NCBI GenBank assembly: GCA_037127255.1
Contig: JBANSL010000004.1
Coordinates: forward strand, 20,033,967 to 20,097,966
Direction: 5' to 3'
DNA: 64,000 nt
Source: Persicaria tinctoria
Taxonomy: Eukaryota > Streptophyta > Magnoliopsida > Caryophyllales > Polygonaceae
A program made the translations under genes and the position numbers. Under the pieces are notes generated by a model, which made no database searches, had not been told where the DNA came from, and saw nothing but the letters and a program-made list of their open reading frames with translations. Below are positions 55,628-64,000 of this stretch, one piece after another; position 1 is the stretch's first letter; every line of letters starts with the position of its first letter.

Positions 55628-56225
55628 TAATATTAATAATAAAAAAATAATAATAATCCCACGTTATAATTAAAAATAAAATAAAATAATATTACTTATT
55701 TTTATTGTTATTATTATAAAATAATTATACTTTACAAGAAAAAAATATAATATGATATAATAATAATAATAATAATAATTTTATTATAAATTAATATTAT
55801 TATTATATTATATTATAATATTATATAATAATAATAATAATAATATTATAAATTGAAAATTGAAAATTATTATTATAGTTATAAATAATACAGTATTTGC
55901 TCAAAATAATAATACTAATAATATATTATTATTATTCTATAATACTATAATAATATTATTATTATAATATTATTATTCTATAATATTATAATAATATTAT
56001 TATTATAATAATATTATTATTATTAATATTATTATTATTATATGCGGGACGGGACGGGATTTGCGGGATCCCACCGGGATCGTCCCGCGTTTCGTCCCGC
56101 ATAATTTTTGCGGGACGGGATCGGGACGGGATTCGCTATTTTGTCCTAAATCCCACCGGGATCGGGACGGGATCGGGACGGGACCGGGACGGGATCGGGA
56201 TTTGCGGGATTTGTGCCCACCCCTA
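54739..56225. mobile_element. hAT-type non-autonomous element with G-run ends, 1.5 kb
   Basis: Perfect 13-bp terminal inverted repeats TAGGGGTGGGCAC/GTGCCCACCCCTA and a perfect 8-bp duplication ACAAATCC (54,731-54,738 and 56,226-56,233) identify a hAT-type insertion. Inside each end are arrays of GGGACGGGATCGGGAC-like units on the same strand. The centre is TAA-rich and includes a piece of a retroelement-type protein. No transposase. Confidence 0.9.
55214..55579 (+). pseudogene. Retroelement-type C-terminal fragment inside the hAT element
   Basis: A 121-codon frame reads CVDLMGSSPLTQSGISDFMP, GRAVVDAARCKCVKYRDLC, then GYGFLPFSFSSLGELDTDAV and ends SRLPTNFL. I know this phrase as a C-terminal segment of repetitive plant proteins usually annotated as reverse-transcriptase-like. 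It has no stop. It is probably passenger DNA. A (TAA/ATA)n microsatellite follows at about 55,588-55,625. Confidence 0.5.
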
Positions 56226-56233
56226 ACAAATCC

Positions 56234-56775
56234 TGTCCTCTCACCCCTCTCTCTCCACTCAACTCTACCAACTCCTCATTTTTTTATGCCCAAATGAAAT
56301 CACTCCCCTGTCACATTTTGACACATGTCACTCGCTTTTTTCTTTTAACCTTGTGTGCAACCTGCTACCGGGTGAACAAATTTTGCAAATATGACATTTT
56401 GCTATCCCTCTGCAATTTTTACCTCCCATTGTTATTTTTGCAAAGTACAAATTTTTTTGGTATATTCATGCAAATCATCCTTTATTTTTTAATTTTAACA
56501 AATAAAAATGGCCAAAAATTAGTTTAAAATAATTAAAGTGGGTCTCTCTCCTCCTCTCTCTCTCCCCCTAGCCTTGGTTACCTTCAACCGGTTGGGAAGG
56601 TGCCCAAAAAATTTACAATAATGACATTTTGGCATTCCTATGCAAATTATCCCCCCCCCCAATGGTCATTTTTGCAAAGTTGAGTTTGATTTGGTATATT
56701 GGTGCAAATCATCCTTTTAAGAACTAAAAAACTCTACAAAATATTTAAAAATTTTGTAAATCTTTTTTAAGTATA
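56234..56775. other. Spacer between the hAT element and the second LINE
   Basis: No gene. The phrase CCC-TTGTTATTTTTGCAAAG and its close copy (CCCAATGGTCATTTTTGCAA) appear at 56,428 and 56,659. A C10 run is at about 56,651. Confidence 0.4.
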
Positions 56776-57165
56776 TTAATATTTATTCCTAGTGAGTATG
56801 AAATTATCTGCAACTTTATCTGTCACTCTATTCCAAATGGGGACATGTGAAAGATGCTTCTTGAAAGTGTTAATGATTGTTTTGATATCTCTCATGGTCA
56901 GTTCAATTTCCCATGAACATTTTCCTTTATTTACGAGGTGGTTGATGATGATTTGTGTGTCTCCTTCAATTTCAAGATTTCTAATATGGAGTTCTCTAGC
57001 TTTAAATAGACATTCTCTTAGGGCGAGGGCTTTCGCCTTAAAAGGAGTTTGGTTGTCTATATGTTTGTATCCCAAAGTAGAGACTTCCCCCTGCCAATCA
57101 CGGATAATAAACCCAGTGGTACTTACATCCATGTTTGAAAATGATCCATCGAAGTTTAGCTTCAT
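56776..57165 (-). pseudogene. LINE 2 RNase H domain
   Basis: Reads MKLNFDGSFSNMDVSTTGFI, then FKAKALALRECLFKARELHI, EIEGDTQIIINHLV in style, and WNRVTDKVADNFI. The acidic residues of the RNase H active site (FDGS, E in LALRE, GD, TD) are kept. It is open for 129 codons to 56,776. Confidence 0.8.
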
Positions 57166-57438
57166 GAACCCTATCCTCGGTTTTCTCCATTTTATTTTTG
57201 ATTTGTTGATTTTTCGACTAGACTTATCCTTTGCGGTTTCAATTCCTAAATCTCCCTCATGTTTACATGCTTTTCTCCGGTTATCTCGGAATTTGTTGAT
57301 GAAAAATTATGTTTCTATGTTTGATGGTATGTGGTCATCCCGTAAGGTTATCTGATTTTTGTAAAACCAAATAGTCCACCATTTAAAAGCTAGTGTTTCT
57401 TTCTCTATGGTATTGAGTTTATCTCCTAATGTGCTCAT

Positions 57439-57972
57439 CATAGTTATCCGATACGAGATTCGATTCGAAACGGGACACGGATACGGATACGAGATTCGCT
57501 ACCCTCCTCGAATCGGATATCATGGATACGGTGGGGATATTTTTGTAATTATATTTTATAAATGAAAATAGTAAAAATTTACAAAATTAATTACTTCAAA
57601 AAATGTAAATGACTACCCTTTTTTGGGCAAAAAAGTATGAAGACGTGAGTCGGATCTTATTTACTAAATATGGGATCCTACTGTTTTCACTTGGAACTTC
57701 CAACAAAATTAATTACACAACCCATTTAATACACATAGTACACTATTCATTATCTTCTTCAGTTCACGTGCCTCCAGCTTCGCACCGCCTCGTCTTCTCC
57801 GCCTTCATGACAACAGCGCCCTGCCTCGGGTTCTTCGCAGTTCCTTGTCCATCAAAGCGGAACATCGGGGATTCGATGGATTTACCGTATTGATACGATT
57901 ATCGGCTCGAATCGGACACGAAGTATCGGATTATATATTCATAGACACGTGTTTCCGTATCCCGCTTCAATG
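57439..57972. mobile_element. hAT-type MITE, 534 bp
   Basis: Ends CATAGTTATCCGATACG and (complement) CATTGAAGCGGGATACG form imperfect inverted repeats. They are flanked by GTGCTCAT/ATGCTCAT (57,431-57,438 and 57,973-57,980), an 8-bp duplication with one mismatch. GGATACGG/CCGTATCC words recur inside both ends. It interrupts the LINE between RNase H and zf-RVT. Confidence 0.7.
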
Positions 57973-58098
57973 ATGCTCATAATCACTTTAATATCTTTTG
58001 TGTTTCTTAGTATATTGGGTGCGCTGTTTTAGATTGAATGTATCTGCATAGAAGGATATTTTACGAGACAACATTCCAAAAACAAATGTGCTTCATCT

Positions 58099-59726
58099 TC
58101 AAAATGGTTTTATACATTTACAGGGAGTTGGGACCGAAACGCCTATCTGAGATAGTCGAGATATTGTTGGGAGCCCCTTTTGAGCTAACTTCCATAGAAA
58201 GTTTTTAATCTTTGGGGGGGTATTTAGTTTCCATATCCAAGAATTTGGGTCGTCTGTCACATTGTCAGAATTTGTAAGTGTTGTGAACCTACCCTCTCTA
58301 TCCAACCACCAGAAAAGTCTATCCGGGAATGGCGAGATAGAGAGAGGAACAACTGTTATTTCCTTTACGATTGTGTTATCGAATGCAAGTTTCAGTTTCT
58401 CAATCCACCATTTTCCATTCATTATATAGTCGCTGACCTTTTGGTTAATATTGATTCCTTTTAGTGGATTTTTCTTTCCTAAAAGAGGGGTTGTTGACAA
58501 CCAGTTGTCTTTTGAGAAGTTAATTGATCTCCCATCTCCTGCATACCATATTAGGCCTTTTTTGAATTTATCTATGAGCCGACATAGGTTTCTCCAATGC
58601 CAACATGTATTGCCCTTTATGTTATATTGTAGAAGCTCTGTGTTTTTCTGATATTTGTATCTTATTAGTTTTACCCAATAATTATTAGGTTCGGCAAAGA
58701 TTTTCCACAATAATTTCATTTGTAGAGCTTCATTCATATCCTTAGATTTTTTAAGCCCGATTCACTTTTTGGCTTGTAGATTCTATCCCAACTTGTAAGT
58801 GGTTTATGTTGGAGGTCTTTGTTCCAGAAAAACATTATGTTGATTTGGTCTAGTTTTTTGTGTATATTGGTCGATAACATAAAATTTGCATTGTGTAGAG
58901 AGGTTTTGACGAAAGATTTGAATTGATTAGGACGGCTCTGCCCTGTTGGAAGAGGGCATTAGCCCTCCATTTAGAAAGTTGATCTTTTGATCTGGGTGCA
59001 TACAAATCCTTCAAAGGTCTCTCGATTTACCTTTCCATTAATAACGGGGCACCCCAAATAGTTTTCTAGCGATCTTGTATGTGGAATTTATAGACTTCGC
59101 TCTAGTTCTTAAACTCTAGTTCTAGGTACACCACTAGTTGTTTGGGATGAGGATTTGTGAAAATTAACCTTTTGGCCCAAGAACTTGCAGTATTCATCAA
59201 TAATTTTCCTGATATTTTCACTAGTAGTTGATGTGGCTTTTGCAAAGATCATGATATCATCCGTGAAAGGAAGGAAAGGTACAATGAGACCGTCCCTACC
59301 TAATCTATAACCAACAGTTTCTGAACCCACTAAGACATCTGCTTGTAATTTTTTGGAAATAATTTCTGAACCAAAGATGAATAAAAATTGAGACAACGGA
59401 TCTCCTTGTCTGATTCCTCTAGTTGGTTTAAATAAGTCAGTAGGACCATTGTTTACCAAAATTGAAAATGAGACTGTTTCTACACATTCTTTTACCCATC
59501 CTATAAAAGTTGGGTTGAATCCAAATTTTACCCAGGATTTGAAAGGAGAAATCCTATTCAACTCGATCGTATGTTTTTTCGTGTCTTGTTTTATCCCCAT
59601 CCATCCTTCATTTCCTTTTCTATTTTTAAATGTGTGGAAGATCTCGTGTGCTATCAGTATATTGTCATGAATTGCTCGATCAGATACAAAAGCTCCTTGT
59701 AATGGATATATGTGCTTCCCAATCAC
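58099..59726 (-). pseudogene. LINE 2 reverse transcriptase and zf-RVT region
   Basis: 59,109-59,726 holds the palm: GAFVSDRAIHDNILIAHEIF, then GIRQGDPLSQFLFIFGSEI and FTDDIMIFAKATST. The catalytic box is FTDD rather than FADD. 58,099-58,737 holds MNEALQMKLLWKIFAEPNNY and the C-terminal WKLAQKGLPTISRL. The stretch 58,738-59,108 has shifts but still shows the thumb region. It is not functional. Confidence 0.85.
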
Positions 59727-59938
59727 ACCTTTTAGGCGATCAGTTATGATTTTTGAAATTAGCTTATATATAGTCGAGAAAAGGTTAATTGGTCTATATT
59801 TGTTTGTTGTAGCTGGTTTATCACATTTTGGTAATAGTGTAATAAATGTATAGTTTATCAGTCTAAGCAGTTTACTTGATTGGAAGAAGCCATGAGTTCC
59901 TTATTTTCACACTCTATAATATAAGGATTAGGGGTGAC

Positions 59939-60614
59939 AATTTCACCCGCACCCGACTCGAACCCGAATCACCCGACCCGAAAAAGTGGGTGAAAACCCG
60001 AAAAAAAATCAGATGAAAAGTGGATATGGGTGAAGTGGATATGGGTGGTGGGTCGGGTGGGGTGAGATTTTTTCCACCCACATCCGATCCACCACCCGAC
60101 CCGATCCACCATCCATCTACATTATAAAAGGAGTATTATTTATATATTTTATATAAAAAATATATAAACTTTCTAATTTCTTAAACCATAACTTCCTAAT
60201 CGACACTTCGTTCTACAAACCTCTTGCCCTCTTCGTCCTATTCTTGTCTTGATGTTGTTGGGAGGCTTATTTTCCTTAAGACAATGTTGTTTAAACTCTG
60301 GTTTGTGTTTAAAACTTATGGTCGTGTGTTTAAGACAATGTTATTTAAACTTATGATGACTTATTTAAGACTTAATGTGCAAGATGATGTTATTTTAGCC
60401 GCTGTTTTCTCTACATGTTTTATTGGAATTCAATTATGTGTATTTAGCAAAAATCACACATATGTCATCCATATTTCACCATTCACCCACTCACCCGATG
60501 AATGTGGATGAAAGTAGATATGGGTGACGGGTCGGGTGGGGTGATTGGTCATCCATGGTGGGTCGGGTGAAATGGGGGTCCATCCACCCACCAACGGACC
60601 CATTGTCATTCATA
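59939..60614. mobile_element. hAT-type element with CCCG/GGGT-rich ends, 676 bp
   Basis: Starts TAGGGGTGACAATTTCACCC and ends ATTGTCATTCATA. The 8-bp duplication ATAAGGAT/ATAGGGAT (59,931-59,938 and 60,615-60,622) has one mismatch. The ends carry ACCCG and GGGTGGGTCGGGTG arrays. It splits the LINE reverse transcriptase from the endonuclease linker. No transposase. Confidence 0.8.
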
Positions 60615-60956
60615 ATAGGGATTTATCAAAGATAAGTAATTTGAGAGATTTAATCTATTCTCCCCATCTTTTTTGAATCATCTTTCCAAATTCCATTGAA
60701 TTTCCTTCTTAATGTTTTCTTCTTCAATGATTTGGGTTCCATTTGCAGTTCTAATCTTTCTAATAATCTTTATGTTTCTTCTCCCCGTTGATTTCCCATG
60801 GAAATACCCTGAGTTTGTATCAGCAAGTTTTAGGTGTTTAGTTTTTGCTCTTTGATTCCATAATTTCTTATGGAAAGCTAGTAATGCTTCCTTTTTCTTA
60901 AGTAGATTTGTTTATTCAGTCAACATGAATCTGTTTTGACAATTTGGTGTCTCCTT

Positions 60957-61718
60957 TTATAAATCTACAAGACTTCTTTCGACCTCATTTAATTGTCGAA
61001 AAATGTTTCCGAAGGTGTTCCTATTCCATTTCTTGGATTTTGCCTTTAAACTTTTTGTCTTAAAAGACAATTGAAACATTGATGATCCATTGCAGTTTGC
61101 TCTCCAAGCTTGTTTAACAATATTTCGAAAGTTTTTCCTGTGTAGCCACATGTTTTCAAATTTGAATGGCAGGGCCTTATGTATTTCACCATTACTTAAT
61201 TCTATGGAGATTGGACAATGGTCAGACTATGTGAATGCATGGTGGGTAACTTGTAGATTTGGGAATTCCTCCAGAAATTGACGCTGGATAATTGCTCTAT
61301 CAAGTTTTTCAATAATATTATCCGGTCCTGAAATCTTTTTTCTCCATGTGAAATAGTTCCCTGAAAAAGGTATTTCAAGCAGAGCATATGATTCTTTAAG
61401 ATCAAGAAGTCGTCTAAATTGCGTAGAGTTTATTTCTGCTCCTCCAAACTTGTCTTCACCATAACTAATTTCGTTCATATTCCCAATCACCATACATGAC
61501 AGGTCTGCAGAGGTTATCAAATTTTTAATTGTCAACCAAAAATCGTTTTTATCTCTTTCATATAGAGGTCGATACACAAAAATAATTATGTATGAGAAAT
61601 TTAAGTTAAATTTACTCTTTTCATGACAAGAAGGTTTAGTGTTGATTATATTCAAAAATAATTCAGCAAGGTTACAAAACCTTGAGAATAGGCACGTTGC
61701 ATTACAACTAATGTTCAA
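60957..61718 (-). pseudogene. LINE 2 endonuclease (EEP) and linker
   Basis: 61,227-61,620 reads MVIGNMNEISYGEDKFGGAE, then LLEIPFSGNYFTWRKKISGP and EKLDRAIIQRQFLEEFPN. 60,957-61,151 reads RKNFRNIVKQAWRANCNGSS. The GDxNE box is GNMNE here, and the final SDHxPI motif has decayed. It is related to but clearly diverged from LINE 1. Confidence 0.8.
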
Positions 61719-61832
61719 GAAACAAAGTGTCCAAAATGAAGCAGCTAGTCAATACTCAAAGGGAATTCCAACTAATGTTCAAGAAACAAGTGTCCAAAAT
61801 GAGGCAACTAGTCAATACCCAAAGGGAATTCA
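61706..61832. repeat. 64-bp tandem duplication
   Basis: Two copies start AACTAATGTTCAAGAAACAA at 61,706 and 61,770 and end AAAGGGAATT. The second has lost two A and differs at a few bases. Confidence 0.8.
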
Positions 61833-62254
61833 TGAAGTAACCGTTGATGATGGTAGTATAAATAGTTTTATTCAACCTGGCGACATCAAGACCCCCCGAG
61901 GACGGAAACCCTTCACGAGACTTGTCATGAAGGCCAAAAGCCTGGCTTTTTTCGAGACCTCAAAGGGGGTATTTCATATGTCTAAACGGAGAGTAATCTT
62001 CATAGTTAGCCTTTCCTTTGTCCATCCACAACAAGGGTAAGAAAATCAACCACTCATCGCCCTTGAGAAATATCAAACATATTAGGATATCGAATCAGCC
62101 CTGGGATCTCTGCAACGCCGAGTATGCATAAACACAAGCCAATTTATTCCTGAAATGATTCATCATAATACATTCTATAGATACAAAGCCTAGAAGGGCA
62201 TTTCTACTATTAATAAGTATTCTTAATAGGAACCAACTTTCAAAATTCCATTTG

Positions 62255-62677
62255 CTAACATGGTATACATAAGAGTTTGAAAAAGAACAAGAATTGACCC
62301 CCACAATAGAGTTTAGAATACAATCCCATCAGCATAGACGACACCCATTCGGATTCACCAAAGTTTCCAAAACGATTACTAGAATTAGATTTTGATAACA
62401 ACCCCACCTCCTGCTGTTCAAACTTACACATACCCGAAGGTAGTGAGCAAGGAGCAAGGAAGAAGGCGAGATAACTTTTCCACAATTTAGGAGAGTTGAC
62501 CAAGTCAGTTTCATCACCCAAAGCAACTTCATCAGCAGCCAGATAAAGGAAGACTTTAGGTGAATCCGAGGTATACGAGTCCGAAGAAACATCATAAGGG
62601 ATGTAAGGAATATTTAGTGAAACAAAGCCTCTCAAAAGAGACGGATGTTGTATATCAAGAGGAGGGTCACCCATCAT
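62255..62677 (-). other. Upstream frame of LINE 2, related to that of LINE 1
   Basis: A 140-codon minus-strand frame reads FVSLNIPYIPYDVSSDSYTS, then LAADEVALGDETDLVNSPKL. LINE 1 at about 32.8-32.9 kb reads ILIPNYIPYDAYLGSVLFRF, then GKRSEIDVDLISFAKLCGKT. The order IPYDxxS/Y ... E.D.DL..S.KL is alike. That two LINEs share it suggests an upstream coding or structural region. No known domain. Confidence 0.35.
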
Positions 62678-62849
62678 TATATAGTATATTACTTGGAAGG
62701 TTATGCTTTTGATTCCTCCTCCATCATTGGGGTGAAGAACCCCCTCGGGAATGTTGTTCTCAACATTGTTTTGCTACCCATACGAGGTGTGATTGGTAGT
62801 GGAAAAGAAAGCTCCACCGCACCAGCCATTTTTAGGTCCTTTCCAGAGT

Positions 62850-62976
62850 TAGACATGCCAAAGCACAGATATCAAAATAATTTCCAAACAAACAAACTAG
62901 TATAGGATGCAAGTAAGGGTTCAATCCCAAAGAAAAACAAGTATTTTCAAGATTTGTATATTTATTGATTGAAAGA
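62850..62976 (-). mobile_element. LTR-end fragment related to family C
   Basis: On the minus strand AATACTTGTTTTTCTTTGGG, then TATACTAGTTTGTTTG, parallels the end of the solo LTR at 42.66-42.72 kb (AATACTTGATTCTCTGTGGG, then TATACTAGTTTGTAGG). Only about 120 bp is recognisable, directly left of the next LTR. Confidence 0.4.
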
Positions 62977-64000
62977 TGTTGTGAGCTGAATCTGCCATGT
63001 TTTACAGTAACTTTTATATCGTTTTCTGCATACATTTCATACATTTGGGCTAAAAAAGTACATAATCTATGTAGTTTATGTTTATTTGCCAAATTATGGA
63101 ATCTACACCAGTTTCTGTTTAAATTCGCAGAATTTGAGGCAATTTACAGCAGTTCTAAGAAAGGTTGGAAAACCTCGGAAATCAGCTACAGAAGTCCAAG
63201 GTCAGGAAGCAGCGGAATCAGGACGAATCAAGCTGGAAACCAGAATTACTAGATATCGATGAAATGTAGTCGATATCGACAAATATGTCCGAGCAGTGCT
63301 GGTCGACTAAGAGCATGATCGAGGAGCTGAGAGCCAGAGCCAACCCGACTCCACAAGCCTGCTCGATATCGAGTAGTTTACTCGATATCGACAACACCAT
63401 GAAGCTATGCCCGGAGTCGAGGAAGCCACACCAAATCGAGAAGTCGAGGACTGGACATGCCGAGCACCTAGTTACTCGATATCAACAAACGTTGTTGATA
63501 TCGACAAGATCAGCACCACACTTCCGAGCATGTGTCGGGGAGCAGTTCCTCGACCAAGACCAGCAGCGCAGAAGTCGACACAAGTCTACTCGATATCGAC
63601 AAAAGTTATCGATATCGAGGACCCTAGATCACCTGACTGAGCTTGATCGAGCACCAGCAACCCGAGATACCCAGCCAGCCGAAGTCGACGCCAACTTTAC
63701 TCGATATCGAGTAGAATTAGTCGATATCGAGGAGCGCCTTCTGGAGCCGCGTTACGCGGTGAGCTGACCGACGCGGTTTGGCTTTTCTTGGGGCCGAAGA
63801 ATCCGAGTTTGCTGAGATCTATCCACATCTATCAAGGCATATCAAGATCTATCAACACAAGAAGAGATTTACCTATTTTAGATTTATTTCCTATTTGGAT
63901 TTAATTATTTATTCCATTTATTTATCGTAAAGCTTTAGATAATTAGATTTAGATATAGATAGACTTTCTTACCTAGAATAGCTAAGGAATGAAGACTATA
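62977..64000 (+). mobile_element. LTR of a diverged Athila-like subfamily, cut by the window end
   Basis: It starts TGTTGTGAGCTGAATCTGCC, like the LTR start of the 4.4-13.7 kb element, and stays alignable for about 260 bp (ATGTTTTACAGTAACTTTTA, then TTATGGAATCTACACCAGTT). It then holds six exact TCGA palindromes (63,269; 63,362; 63,381; 63,589; 63,700; 63,720), all with centre TA, plus several one-base variants at paired positions. TACTCGATATCGAGTA at 63,698-63,713 is a perfect 16-bp palindrome. The window ends in GACTATA, where the TATA box should start. Its partner LTR and interior lie outside. Confidence 0.85.

Larger units (their letters stand above)
56776..62677 (-). mobile_element. Decayed second LINE, interrupted by two hAT-type elements
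   Basis: Minus-strand LINE pieces lie in correct order from right to left: an upstream region (62,255-62,677), endonuclease (61,202-61,718), linker (60,957-61,151), reverse transcriptase (59,109-59,726), zf-RVT (58,099-58,737) and RNase H (56,776-57,165). It is related to the LINE at 26-34 kb but has many stops and shifts. Elements at 57,439 and 59,939 split it. No clear poly(A) or target duplication was found. Confidence 0.8.

Overview
This is plant nuclear DNA, most likely from a eudicot. The evidence is split genes with GT/AG introns, plant-only families (UPF0496, NETWORKED, QQT2-type GPN GTPase), plant L1 LINEs with a C-terminal RNase H, an Athila-type Ty3 element primed by tRNA-Asp, and CACTA, hAT and MULE elements. 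I cannot name the species. The window is gene-poor: the only gene that looks intact is a single-exon UPF0496 membrane protein at 48,639-49,802 (+). All counts and coordinates below were made by eye.

Layout. 1-2.4 kb: fragments of GPN1/QQT2 (+), NETWORKED1 (-) and signal peptide peptidase (+). 2.7-4.2 kb: solo LTR (-). 4.4-13.7 kb: a complete but non-autonomous Ty3/Athila-like retrotransposon (-) with 2.1-kb LTRs, a frameshifted gag-protease and almost no pol. 13.7-20.4 kb: a 22-bp minisatellite, a foldback, a tRNA-like sequence, and fragments of SMU1 (-), NETWORKED1 (+) and unknown acidic genes. 20.5-25 kb: an LTR fragment, two LINE 3' ends, AT-rich duplicated DNA and an exon-like block. 25.5-41.2 kb: fragments of a P4-ATPase and a 2-oxoglutarate dioxygenase on either side of a 14.3-kb CACTA element (25,986-40,263, TSD TGA). 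Inside the CACTA lie a near-intact 7.7-kb LINE, a 1.2-kb MULE-type element (9-bp TSD) and a DCN1-like fragment. 41.4-42.8 kb: second solo LTR. 43.6-48.1 kb: short repeats, then fragments of an unknown gene, CCT2 and mitochondrial RPS17 (all -). 48.6-49.8 kb: UPF0496. 53.3 kb: DUF1985 remnant. 54.7-56.2 kb: hAT-type element. 56.8-62.7 kb: a decayed second LINE (-) broken by two small hAT-type elements. 62.98 kb to the end: the first half of a diverged LTR related to the Athila-like element.

Most notable signal. The Athila-like family carries a dense array of short palindromes, [C/G]TCGA-NN-TCGA[C/G]. I count 43 exact copies in the 4.4-13.7 kb element (13 in one LTR, 14 in the other, 12 in an internal array, 4 inside the gag-protease frame) and 6 in the related LTR at 63 kb. 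They nearly always come in pairs whose starts are 19-21 bp apart, about two helical turns. In gag-protease they are translated as LVDxDK-like peptides. All six exact copies in the 63-kb LTR have centre TA, which none of the 43 has, so the dispersed sites appear to evolve in concert. This looks like an undescribed, self-spreading or protein-recognised palindrome system in a plant LTR retrotransposon. Two further themes are repeated capture of fragments of single-copy housekeeping genes, and a second unrelated palindromic repeat (GAGTTG-CA-CAACTC) next door.
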